From Pelobacter sp. UBA6812 (lineage in GTDB: Bacteria; Desulfobacterota; Desulfuromonadia; Desulfuromonadales; Syntrophotaleaceae), in NCBI GenBank assembly GCA_002452265.1, contig DKEW01000026.1, positions 22,609 through 57,777 on the forward strand: a DNA stretch of 35,169 bases, in the 5' to 3' direction. The notes beneath the pieces are model-generated. The model was not told where the DNA came from, ran no database searches, and worked only from the letters and a program-made list of their open reading frames with translations. Both the position numbers and the translations under genes were made by a program. This document shows, one piece after another, positions 23,627 to 30,856 of this stretch (position 1 is its first letter; each line of letters opens with the position of its first letter).

Positions 23627-24261
23627 TTGAAGATCTTGGTACGTTGCGTCGATTTCAGCAACACGGAGACAGTGGGCGAATCACGGTTGCAACTGCTTTT
23701 CCCATGCAGGAAATTGTTATGGGTGAGAGCATCGCAGTAAATGGCGTATGTTTGACCGTGGTTGATTTTGGTGGCGGCACCTTTACAGCAGATGTCTCCC
23801 CTGAAAGTCTTTCTCGAACGAATCTTGGCCAACTCAAAACAGGCAGCCGAGTAAACCTGGAGAGGGCTTTGAAACTCTCAGATAGACTGGGCGGTCATAT
23901 TGTCAGCGGGCATGTCGATGCGCAAGGTGTTGTCACCGACCGACGTCCTGACCAGAATGCCGTGAGATTCTCGATCGAAGTTCCGGAGGCCCAGATTCGA
24001 TACCTTGTGGAAAAAGGCTCCGTGGCTATCGATGGGATCAGTTTGACGGTTAATTCCGTGTCTGAGCGGAGCTTTAGTGTGGCTATCATTCCTCATTCCC
24101 TGGCAAAAACGACACTTCAATGGTGCGAGCCTGGGGCAAAAGTGAATATCGAGACCGACATTCTCGGTAAATATGTTGAGCGTCTGCTCCGCCCCGCTTC
24201 ATCGGGCGCGAAGGAAGGGGCTATCAGTCTTGACTTTTTGGCAAAAAATGGATTTATGTAA
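23611..24261 (+). CDS. ribE: Riboflavin synthase alpha chain
   Basis: 216 residues from GTG 23611. It starts with the diagnostic MFTGLIEDLGTLRR. Two homologous lumazine-binding barrels: the first has IAVNGVCLTVVDF and the second VAIDGISLTVNSV; each ends in a conserved stretch (GGHIVSGHVDA; NIETDILGKYVERLL). It dismutates two lumazine molecules to riboflavin. The start lies inside the end of ribD, so translation is coupled. Some nomenclatures call it ribC. Confidence 0.96.
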   Translation: MFTGLIEDLGTLRRFQQHGDSGRITVATAFPMQEIVMGESIAVNGVCLTVVDFGGGTFTADVSPESLSRTNLGQLKTGSRVNLERALKLSDRLGGHIVSGHVDAQGVVTDRRPDQNAVRFSIEVPEAQIRYLVEKGSVAIDGISLTVNSVSERSFSVAIIPHSLAKTTLQWCEPGAKVNIETDILGKYVERLLRPASSGAKEGAISLDFLAKNGFM

Positions 24262-24586
24262 GCGTTATTTTTCACGGGTCTCAGGTTATAGATTAATCTA
24301 TTGGTGTTGATGAATATTTAACCAAACAGAGGCTTTCTCTGGCCGAGTCAGAAGGTTTTTTTGCAGACTATCAACAAAAGGCTACTGACCCGTGACGAGC
24401 CTTTCTTTTCTTGCAGAAAGCTCAACTTTGGTGCTATCCTCGGCGTTTATCAGATGTAAACGGCTTGGCAGTATATGCATGGATTAACAGTGAGTTGTGT
24501 CATCGTTTTGTTGCAAGATCTGATAACGCGAAGGTGATTTACTTTGCGTTGTGCAAAAAGATGCCGAGCCTACAAGGAGATTTTAT
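24262..24586. other. Leader/intergenic region ribE-ribBA
   Basis: 325 bases without a gene. A hairpin (CTTTCT with AGAAGG near 24334-24355) and a seven-T run ending at 24362 form a probable terminator. A long-range inverted repeat, TCACGGGTC (24272-24280) with GACCCGTGA (24387-24395), encloses it. The RFN element consensus is absent. The rest, to the ribosome-binding site of ribBA, shows nothing certain. Confidence 0.5.
24332..24362 (+). terminator. Probable terminator or attenuator downstream of ribE
   Basis: The short stem CTTTCT/AGAAGG (one G-T pair) around an 11-13 base loop is followed by TTTTTTT at 24356-24362. It can end ribDE or attenuate ribBA. Confidence 0.5.
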
Positions 24587-25792
24587 ATGAGCATGGCAAA
24601 TATTGACGCCGCGTTGGAAGATATTCGTCAAGGCCGTATGGTGATCCTCGTTGATGATGAGGATCGTGAAAACGAAGGGGATTTGACCATGGCTGCCGAA
24701 ATGGTCACCCCTGAAGCGATTAACTTCATGGCTAAGGAAGGACGGGGACTGATCTGCCTGTCCTTGACTGAAGAGCGTGCCAACCATCTGCAGCTTCCCC
24801 TTATGGTCAGTGAAAACTCATCCGGTTTCGGAACGGCTTTTACCGTCTCCATTGAGGCTCGCAAGGGCGTGACCACCGGCATCTCCGCCAAGGATCGTTC
24901 AACCACCATTCAGGTTGCCATCGCCGATGAAACCAAGGCGCATGATCTTGCCCGGCCCGGACACGTATTTCCCCTGCGGGCCAAAAAAGGCGGAGTGCTG
25001 GTACGTGCCGGTCAGACCGAAGGGTCCGTTGATCTTGCCCGATTGGCCGGTCTCAAGCCCGCCGGCGTGATATGCGAGATCATGAACGACGACGGTACCA
25101 TGGCCCGTATGCCTGAACTTGAAAAATTCGCAGAACAGCACGGGCTGCGTATCATCACCGTAGCCGATCTTGTGCGTTACCGCATGAACAAGGAAACACT
25201 GGTTCGTCGCGAAGCGGAAACATCGCTACCGACCCCTTATGGTGGTGAATTCATGGCCATAGGGTATGAAAATGATGTCGATAAGGCCCAGCATCTGGCT
25301 TTGGTCAAAGGCACTATCGATCCGGAGAAGCCAGTTTTGGTCAGAGTGCATTCCGAGTGTCTTACCGGCGATGTGTTCGGATCTTTGCGTTGCGACTGTG
25401 GTGATCAGCTGCATGCGGCCATGTGTCAGATTTCGAAGGAAGGTTCCGGCGTCATCGTTTATATGCGTCAGGAAGGCCGTGGTATTGGCCTGAATAATAA
25501 ATTGAAAGCCTATGCATTGCAGGATCAGGGTTGCGATACCGTGGAGGCCAATGAGGTCCTTGGGTTCAAGGACGATCTGCGTGATTACGGTATTGGTGCG
25601 CAGATTCTACTCGACCTTGGGGTGCGCAAAATCCGTTTGATGACCAATAATCCTAAAAAAATTGTCGGTCTTGAAGGTTACGGCCTTGAAGTGGTGGAGC
25701 GCGTCGCCATCGAGATGCCCGCAACATGCGATAACCTGCGCTATCTCACGACCAAGCGGGAGAAGATGGGGCACCTTTTGGAAAATCTGTAG
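24587..25792 (+). CDS. ribBA: Bifunctional DHBP synthase / GTP cyclohydrolase II
   Basis: 401 residues. The N-terminal 3,4-dihydroxy-2-butanone-4-phosphate synthase half (about 1-205) has VDDEDRENEGDLTMAAE near 22-38 and GHVFPLRAKKGGVLVRAGQTE. The C-terminal GTP cyclohydrolase II half has the zinc cysteines 258, 269 and 271 (SECLTGDVFGSLRCDCGDQL) and MRQEGRGIGLNNKLKAY. The two halves make both precursors of riboflavin, from ribulose-5-phosphate and GTP. ATG 24587 has AAGGAGA at 24574-24580; a GTG at 24551 in frame is rejected. It precedes ribH. Confidence 0.97.
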   Translation: MSMANIDAALEDIRQGRMVILVDDEDRENEGDLTMAAEMVTPEAINFMAKEGRGLICLSLTEERANHLQLPLMVSENSSGFGTAFTVSIEARKGVTTGISAKDRSTTIQVAIADETKAHDLARPGHVFPLRAKKGGVLVRAGQTEGSVDLARLAGLKPAGVICEIMNDDGTMARMPELEKFAEQHGLRIITVADLVRYRMNKETLVRREAETSLPTPYGGEFMAIGYENDVDKAQHLALVKGTIDPEKPVLVRVHSECLTGDVFGSLRCDCGDQLHAAMCQISKEGSGVIVYMRQEGRGIGLNNKLKAYALQDQGCDTVEANEVLGFKDDLRDYGIGAQILLDLGVRKIRLMTNNPKKIVGLEGYGLEVVERVAIEMPATCDNLRYLTTKREKMGHLLENL

Positions 25793-25907
25793 CCCAGTAC
25801 CACCATAGGGTACCTGGAGCTTTCTTTTCTTTGACGAAAATCAACTCTACTGTACGCGACGGTTTTGATAAGTATCACATCTGAAACGGTCGTATCGGGA
25901 GGTTTAT

Positions 25908-26372
25908 ATGGCAAATATTATTGAGGGAAAACTCAATGCCGAGGGGTTCAAATTCGGTGTGATCGTCAGCCGTTTCAACAGCTTCATCTGCGACCGTTTG
26001 GTGGAAGGCGCCCTGGATGCCCTGATACGTCACGGCGCCGCTGATGACGATATAGATATCGTGCGCGTTCCCGGCGCCTTTGAAATTCCTATGGCAGCCA
26101 AGAAAGCGGTAGCGACGGGCCGTTATGATGCGCTTATTTGCCTTGGTGCTGTCATTCGTGGTTCGACGCCGCATTTTGATTATGTATGTGCCGAGGTGTC
26201 TAAAGGCGTGGCTTCCGTTTCGCTCGATTCGGGATTGCCGGTTGCTTTTGGGGTTATTACCACCGATAGTATCGAACAAGCTATCGAGCGGGCTGGTACC
26301 AAGGCCGGTAATAAGGGTGTCGATGCCGCCATGACGGCTATCGAAATGGTTAATCTGTATAAAGCGATCTGA
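25908..26372 (+). CDS. ribH: 6,7-dimethyl-8-ribityllumazine synthase
   Basis: 154 residues, typical of lumazine synthase. GVIVSRFNSFICDRLVEGALDAL, VPGAFEIPMAAKKA, CLGAVIRGSTPHFDYVC (catalytic His) and FGVITTDSIEQAIERAGTKAGNKG are diagnostic. It condenses the ribBA- and ribD-derived precursors to the lumazine used by RibE. ATG 25908 has GGGAGG at 25897-25902. nusB starts seven bases after its stop, a very common ribH-nusB pairing. Confidence 0.97.
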   Translation: MANIIEGKLNAEGFKFGVIVSRFNSFICDRLVEGALDALIRHGAADDDIDIVRVPGAFEIPMAAKKAVATGRYDALICLGAVIRGSTPHFDYVCAEVSKGVASVSLDSGLPVAFGVITTDSIEQAIERAGTKAGNKGVDAAMTAIEMVNLYKAI

Positions 26373-26378
26373 GGCATT

Positions 26379-26849
26379 ATGGCAAGCGGCATGCGTCGTT
26401 CAGGACGCGAACTGGCAATAAAAATTATTTATAGCTTTGATGGTGCTTCCAATGTCGATGCGCTTCTGGCGTCTTTTTGGAGCAACTTCAGGTTTCGCGA
26501 CGATGTCCTGGGTGAACCATTAGAGGACGACAGTTCTGTTGTCCCAACGGCCATGAAGGATTTCGCGGAAAATCTTGTTCGAGGCGTAGCCCTAAACCTT
26601 GAGAAGATCGATGGTTTGATCGGTGAGTTTTCAACCAACTGGTCACTCGATCGTATGGCAAGAGTCGATCTTGCCATTTTGCGCATGTCGACCTACGAAC
26701 TTTTAAGTCAATTAGATGTACCTGTCAGCGTTGTTATAAATGAAGCGGTTGAGATCGGCAAACGTTACGGAACCAAAGATACGCCGGCCTTTGTCAATGG
26801 CATCCTCGATAGGATATCCCGAAGCTGTCGCCCCGTTGTTACCCCATGA
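26379..26849 (+). CDS. nusB: Transcription antitermination factor NusB
   Basis: 156 residues, all-helical NusB fold. RSGRELAIKIIYSFD at the N-terminus replaces the usual R-x2-AxQxLY motif in a recognisable way. NWSLDRMARVDLAILRMSTYELL near 88-110 and VINEAVEIGKRYGTKDTPAFVNGILDRI near 119-146 are strongly conserved. With NusE (S10) it binds boxA and prevents premature termination of rRNA transcription. It overlaps the next gene by four bases (ATGA at 26846). Confidence 0.95.
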   Translation: MASGMRRSGRELAIKIIYSFDGASNVDALLASFWSNFRFRDDVLGEPLEDDSSVVPTAMKDFAENLVRGVALNLEKIDGLIGEFSTNWSLDRMARVDLAILRMSTYELLSQLDVPVSVVINEAVEIGKRYGTKDTPAFVNGILDRISRSCRPVVTP

Positions 26850-27304
26850 CACGACTGCAGGTGCTTGACAGCCCTGCCGACTTGCTACCGGGAGAGGTGA
26901 TTGCGACCTTTTTCTATTCGGATGTACATCCGCTTTCAGGACCTGCCGCACTGCTTGATTGGCGCCTTGATGGTATCCTGACAGAACAGATACGTAGTGG
27001 AAAGGCGCAAGGGGTGCCCGGTGAACAGCTACTGTTTGCCGGTAATAGGAAACTGTTCGCAAAATGGGTTCTTTTTTATGGTGGCGGGCCGTGGGCCAGA
27101 CTGACCCCCCTTACGTTGTCCGGGCTTATTGGATCTGTACTTGAGGTTGTGCATCGGGCTGGGTTTCATAGGCTGGCAATCGCTCTTGATTGTTTTGATG
27201 GCATGGATATTCAGGATGCTGAACATGCCGTGTGGGATTTTCTTGATAAAGATCGGTTTCACGACATGGAGGTTGTGCTTGCCTGTCGTGGTCCGCGTGG
27301 ATAG
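26846..27304 (+). CDS. Stand-alone M17 leucyl-aminopeptidase N-terminal domain protein
   Basis: 152 residues resembling only the N-terminal (macro-like) domain of M17 leucyl aminopeptidases: GEVIATFFYSDVHPLSGPAALLDWRLDG, then a PGEQLLFAG strand, WVLFYGGGPWARLTPLTLSG and a GFHRLAIALDCFDG strand. The catalytic domain with its metal-binding and NTDAEGR-type motifs is absent, and the gene ends cleanly at TAG 27302-27304, with homoserine dehydrogenase beginning 75 bases later in another reading context. It overlaps nusB by four bases and is probably co-translated. Function unknown; it may bind a small molecule or act as a partner. The family call rests on memory of the fold pattern, so moderate confidence. 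Confidence 0.75.
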   Translation: MTRLQVLDSPADLLPGEVIATFFYSDVHPLSGPAALLDWRLDGILTEQIRSGKAQGVPGEQLLFAGNRKLFAKWVLFYGGGPWARLTPLTLSGLIGSVLEVVHRAGFHRLAIALDCFDGMDIQDAEHAVWDFLDKDRFHDMEVVLACRGPRG

Positions 27305-27378
27305 TCAGCATTTGCTGAGAGGGTATTGACCCGACTGGGCGGTACCTTGTGTTGTAGAAAATTTCACTTGGAGTAGCT

Positions 27379-28689
27379 ATGAAAGAAATGAACGTTGGTC
27401 TTCTGGGATTCGGCACCATCGGGGCCGGAATAATCAGGGTCTTTCAGAACAATGCCAAGGTGATGGAACAGAGACTTGGCGCTCGTCTGAACCTTAAGCG
27501 TGTGGCGGATCTCGACATTACCACCGATCGTGGTGTCAAAGTTGATGCTGGCATTTTGACTACCGATGCCATGCAGGTTCTGACTGATCCCGAAATCGAC
27601 GTTGTCATCGAGCTGATCGGCGGTTATGAGCCTGCGCGGACATTTGTGCTTAAAGCCATTGAGCAGGGCAAGCATGTTGTCACTGCGAATAAAGCACTGC
27701 TTGCAAAGCACGGTGAAGAAATTTTTTCGGCGGCCGCCCAAAAAGGGGTTGATGTGATGTTCGAAGCCTCTGTGGGCGGGGGCATCCCGGTTCTGTCAGC
27801 GATCAAGGAAAACCTTTGCGCTAACAACTTCCGCTGTGTTTTGGGTATCCTTAATGGTACATGCAATTATATTCTTACCCGCATGACTAACGAAGGTGCC
27901 GATTTCGCCAGCGTTCTTAAAGATGCCCAGGCCAAGGGGTATGCTGAAGCCAACCCGACCTTTGATGTCGAAGGGGTTGATACGGCCCACAAACTTGCCA
28001 TTTTAGTGTCGCTGTGCTTCGGTACTCGCGTCGATTTGAATGACATTTCCATCGAAGGTATCAGTAAAATTACGCCGCTTGATATTCAGTTCGCCAAAGA
28101 ATTCGGTTACAAGATCAAACTGCTTGCCATTGGTAAACTTGAAAACGGTGTGGTTGAAGCACGCGTTCATCCTACCATGATTCCCGTCAATTATCCGTTG
28201 GCGGATGTGGAAGGGGTATTTAACGCCGTGCGCCTGGTTGGTGATTTCGTTGGACCTGTCATGCTGTATGGGCAGGGCGCCGGTATGGATGCAACCGCCA
28301 GTGCGGTCATGGGTGATGTTATGGCCATAGCCCGCAATGCAATGATCGGCGGCCACCCCCGTACACCAGCCATGGGATATCTGCCTGAGTCTATTGCGCA
28401 ATTGCCGATCAAACCGATGCGGGACATCGTCAGTCAGTACTATCTGCGCTTTACGGCTCTGGATAAGCCCGGAGTGGTGGCCAAAATTTCCGGGATTCTC
28501 GGTCGCTATGGCATTGGCATTGCCTCCATGATTCAACCCGATCGTAAAAAAAGCGCAGCGGTTCCCATTGTCATCATGACCCACGAAGCTACCGAAGCGG
28601 TTATCAATGATGCCTTGGCCGAAATCGATCAACTCGATATCGTTCGCGAACCGAGTCATTTCATTCGCATCGAAAACGATATGGAATAA
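27379..28689 (+). CDS. hom: Homoserine dehydrogenase with ACT domain
   Basis: 436 residues. The NAD(P) loop GLLGFGTIGAGIIRVF is near 7-22, then VVIELIGGYEPA, VVTANKALLAKHG, FEASVGGGIPVLSAI, LNGTCNYILTRM and the catalytic-domain FDVEGVDTAHKLAIL. A C-terminal ACT domain (about 350-430; YLRFTALDKPGVVAKISGIL) suggests feedback control by threonine. It reduces aspartate semialdehyde to homoserine, the branch point to threonine and methionine; metY on the opposite strand uses an acylated homoserine. Start ATG 27379 has TTGGAG upstream. Followed by a strong terminator. Confidence 0.97.
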   Translation: MKEMNVGLLGFGTIGAGIIRVFQNNAKVMEQRLGARLNLKRVADLDITTDRGVKVDAGILTTDAMQVLTDPEIDVVIELIGGYEPARTFVLKAIEQGKHVVTANKALLAKHGEEIFSAAAQKGVDVMFEASVGGGIPVLSAIKENLCANNFRCVLGILNGTCNYILTRMTNEGADFASVLKDAQAKGYAEANPTFDVEGVDTAHKLAILVSLCFGTRVDLNDISIEGISKITPLDIQFAKEFGYKIKLLAIGKLENGVVEARVHPTMIPVNYPLADVEGVFNAVRLVGDFVGPVMLYGQGAGMDATASAVMGDVMAIARNAMIGGHPRTPAMGYLPESIAQLPIKPMRDIVSQYYLRFTALDKPGVVAKISGILGRYGIGIASMIQPDRKKSAAVPIVIMTHEATEAVINDALAEIDQLDIVREPSHFIRIENDME

Positions 28690-28727
28690 CCCGTCATATT
28701 TTGACAGGTTACCGGATCTCGCAATAT

Positions 28728-28757
28728 AAAAAGCGCCCTTTTAAGGGCGCTTTTTTT
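28728..28757. terminator. Bidirectional terminator between hom and trmL
   Basis: AAAAAGCGCCCTT (28728-28740) pairs with AAGGGCGCTTTTT (28743-28755), with a T-tract on the plus strand and the mirror T-tract on the minus strand. It can end hom from the left and trmL from the right. Confidence 0.9.
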
Positions 28758-28795
28758 CGTTAAACCAAGACTGGGAAATTTGGTGATTTAGAATA

Positions 28796-28872
28796 TCTCA
28801 GCGATCTCTGCGTACTTTGCGGTAAATACAATGCTTAACCTTGAACAGCGCATTTAACGCGGAGAAGATGCT
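28796..28872. repeat. Degenerate CTCTGCG / CGCGGAG inverted-repeat element
   Basis: CTCTGCGTACTTTGCGGT (28806-28823) and, about 30 bases on, ATTTAACGCGGAG near 28852-28864 form imperfect inverted arms (ACCGCAAAG-type versus ACGCGGAG-type). The pattern resembles a second family of intergenic repeats distinct from the CACGAAG type. Weak, partly decayed. Confidence 0.35.
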
Positions 28873-28882
28873 ATGCACTCTT

Positions 28883-29353
28883 TTACTCAAGCCGTCCGGT
28901 CTGACGCAGCGCTTCGTAGAGTACGATCCCGGCGGCAGTGGACAGATTGAGACTGCGTACCTTTTCAGAGAAGATAGGAATGCGGATACAATGTTCCGGG
29001 TTTTTATCCAATAATTCTTGAGGGAGACCGGCTGTCTCCTTCCCGAATACAATCAGATCTCCGGGCTGGAAATCCGCTTTGATATGCGACCGTTGGGCTT
29101 TTTTTGAGGTGTACCACCAGCGGCCATCCGGAAAAGCATTTTCCAGGTCTTCCAGAGTTTCCCAGCGTCGCACATCGATCACCTCCCAATAGTCGAGGCC
29201 GGCACGCTTGAGATATCTGTCATCCAGGGAGAAACCAAGTTTCCCGACCAGATGCAAGACCGTGCCTGTGGCACCGCACAGACGTGCAATATTACCCGTG
29301 TTGGGGGGGATTTCCGGCTCGATAAGGACAATGTGAAATGGAATGTTTGTCAT
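28883..29353 (-). CDS. trmL: tRNA (cytidine(34)-2'-O)-methyltransferase
   Basis: 156 residues of the SPOUT superfamily, knotted SAM-binding fold. Motif 1 is PEIPPNTGNIARLCGATG, motif 2 LIVFGKETAGLPQELL, motif 3 IPIFSEKVRSLNLSTAAGI. TrmL methylates the wobble base of tRNA-Leu isoacceptors. The minus-strand ATG has AGGA four bases upstream. It lies downstream of metY on the same strand, separated by the heptamer array. It shares the bidirectional terminator with hom. Confidence 0.94.
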   Translation of the reverse strand: MTNIPFHIVLIEPEIPPNTGNIARLCGATGTVLHLVGKLGFSLDDRYLKRAGLDYWEVIDVRRWETLEDLENAFPDGRWWYTSKKAQRSHIKADFQPGDLIVFGKETAGLPQELLDKNPEHCIRIPIFSEKVRSLNLSTAAGIVLYEALRQTGRLE

Positions 29354-29385
29354 TTGTTCCTGGTCATTTGTCGGTTATTGTTTCC

Positions 29386-29448
29386 CAGCTCTCAGCTTGC
29401 AGCTCTCAGCTTGCAGCTTGCAGCTTACAGCTTACAGCTTACAGCTGC
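29386..29448. repeat. Heptanucleotide tandem array, nine units
   Basis: Nine consecutive 7-base units: CAGCTCT, CAGCTTG, CAGCTCT, CAGCTTG, CAGCTTG, CAGCTTA three times, then CAGCTGC. It overlaps the 3' end of metY, whose stop codon (29425-29427 on the plus strand) lies in the first CAGCTTA unit. The same heptamer in reverse orientation forms the array at 35105-35167. Confidence 0.85.
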
Positions 29449-30723
29449 TTTAAGTGCCTGATCAAAATCGCTTTTGATATCCTCGATATCCTCGATGCCG
29501 ACCGATACCCGGATAAAGTCGGGGCTGACACCTGATGCCAACTGATCCTGCGGCGAAAGTTGCTGGTGGGTGGTGCTGGCCGGGTGGATGACAAGGGTCT
29601 TGGCATCTCCGATGTTGGCCAGGTGACTGGCAAGTTTTACGCTATCGATAAAGCGGGCACCGGCTTCCACGCCGCCTTTGATGCCGAAACCGAGGATAGC
29701 TCCCTGACCTTCGGGGAGATAGCGCAGGGCCTGTTCATGGCAAGGATGGCTTTTCAGTCCGGGGTAATTGACCCAGGCTACCTGGGGATGCTCTTCCAGA
29801 TAGTGAGCCAGAGCCATTGCGTTCTGACAATGTCGCGGCATACGGACATGCAGGGTTTCCAATCCCTGCATCAGCAGAAAGCTGTTAAAAGGTGAAATGC
29901 ACGCCCCCAGGTCGCGCAGCAGGGTCACGCGCATTTTGTCGATAAAAGCCCGAGCGCCCAGAGCTTCATGATAGACCAGACCGTGATAGCTGGGATCTGG
30001 TGTGGTGAATTCCGGAAACCGGCCGTTGCTCCAGTTGAACTTGCCGCTGTCGACAACCGCCCCTCCAATGCTGGTACCATGGCCGCCGATGAACTTGGTC
30101 AGCGAATAGCAGGCGATGTCGGCTCCATGCTCGAAAGGGCGAAACAACATCGGTGTCGCAACCGTGTTGTCTATGATAAACGGGACCCCGAGGTCGTGAG
30201 CCACCTTGGCCAGGGCTTCGAAATCATCGACGTTGTTTTTGGGGTTGCCGATGGTCTCTGTAAATACAGCCTTGGTGCGTTCGTCTATGGCATCCCTGAC
30301 TTTTTCTGGGTCATCGGTGTTAACGAATTTGACCGTAATCCCCATACGTGGCAGTGTGTGCTTGAAGAGGTTGAAAGTGCCGCCGTAAAGATAGGTGCCA
30401 GATACAATATTGTCCCCGGTTTTAGCCAGGTTGAGTATGGTCATGAAGATCGCAGAGGTGCCGGAGGCAACAGCCAGGGCTCCAACGCCACCATCCATCT
30501 CAGCCAGCCGGTTTTCCAGCACATCCGTGGTCGGGTTCATGATCCGGGTGTAGATATTGCCGGGCTCTTCAAGGGCAAACAGGCGGGCCGCATGTTCCGA
30601 TGAATTAAAGGCATAAGAAGAGGTCTGGTAAATAGGGACAGCTCGCGATCCGGTGGTCGGATCAGGGACCTGGCCGGCATGCAGCGCCTTAGTGCCGATA
30701 CGGTATGAGGAATTTTCGGACAT
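29425..30723 (-). CDS. metY: O-acetylhomoserine aminocarboxypropyltransferase (sulfhydrylase)
   Basis: 432 residues of the Cys/Met-metabolism PLP family, long OAHS form. RIGTKALHAGQVPDPTTGSR, PIYQTSSYAFNS, YTRIMNPTTDVLENRLA, ASGTSAIF, then the PLP-lysine segment YSLTKFIGGHG with Lys210, and the C-terminal SLGDAKTL-like NIGDAKTLVIHPASTTHQQ. It makes homocysteine from O-acetylhomoserine and sulfide. The last residues (AVSCKL) and the stop are encoded by a heptamer repeat, so the native C-terminus has probably been replaced or extended. No SAM riboswitch is visible upstream; the 130 bases to the divergent NFACT gene contain decayed GTGACGAGTGAT-like repeats. Confidence 0.95.
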   Translation of the reverse strand: MSENSSYRIGTKALHAGQVPDPTTGSRAVPIYQTSSYAFNSSEHAARLFALEEPGNIYTRIMNPTTDVLENRLAEMDGGVGALAVASGTSAIFMTILNLAKTGDNIVSGTYLYGGTFNLFKHTLPRMGITVKFVNTDDPEKVRDAIDERTKAVFTETIGNPKNNVDDFEALAKVAHDLGVPFIIDNTVATPMLFRPFEHGADIACYSLTKFIGGHGTSIGGAVVDSGKFNWSNGRFPEFTTPDPSYHGLVYHEALGARAFIDKMRVTLLRDLGACISPFNSFLLMQGLETLHVRMPRHCQNAMALAHYLEEHPQVAWVNYPGLKSHPCHEQALRYLPEGQGAILGFGIKGGVEAGARFIDSVKLASHLANIGDAKTLVIHPASTTHQQLSPQDQLASGVSPDFIRVSVGIEDIEDIKSDFDQALKAAVSCKL

Positions 30724-30856
30724 AACGGCTCTCCTTGATTGAAAGCAGTGACGAGTGATTGAAACCGGTGATTAGCCAAAATCAGTGACGGATGACTGGT
30801 AAAAACTCACTATTTTCCGTACCCTGAACGTGGAGTCAGCATAACAGAGAGGTATG

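Noticed and set aside
24262..24586. FMN (RFN) riboswitch before ribBA
   Set aside because: None of the conserved RFN boxes are present; only generic stem-loops.
29386..29448. Tandem repeats as a CRISPR array
   Set aside because: Units are 7 bases and directly adjacent; no spacers and no cas genes.
29968..30603. 211-codon plus-strand frame inside metY
   Set aside because: Antisense shadow of metY; no family resemblance.
30724..30853. SAM riboswitch upstream of metY
   Set aside because: No SAM-I or SAM-II conserved core found on the minus strand.
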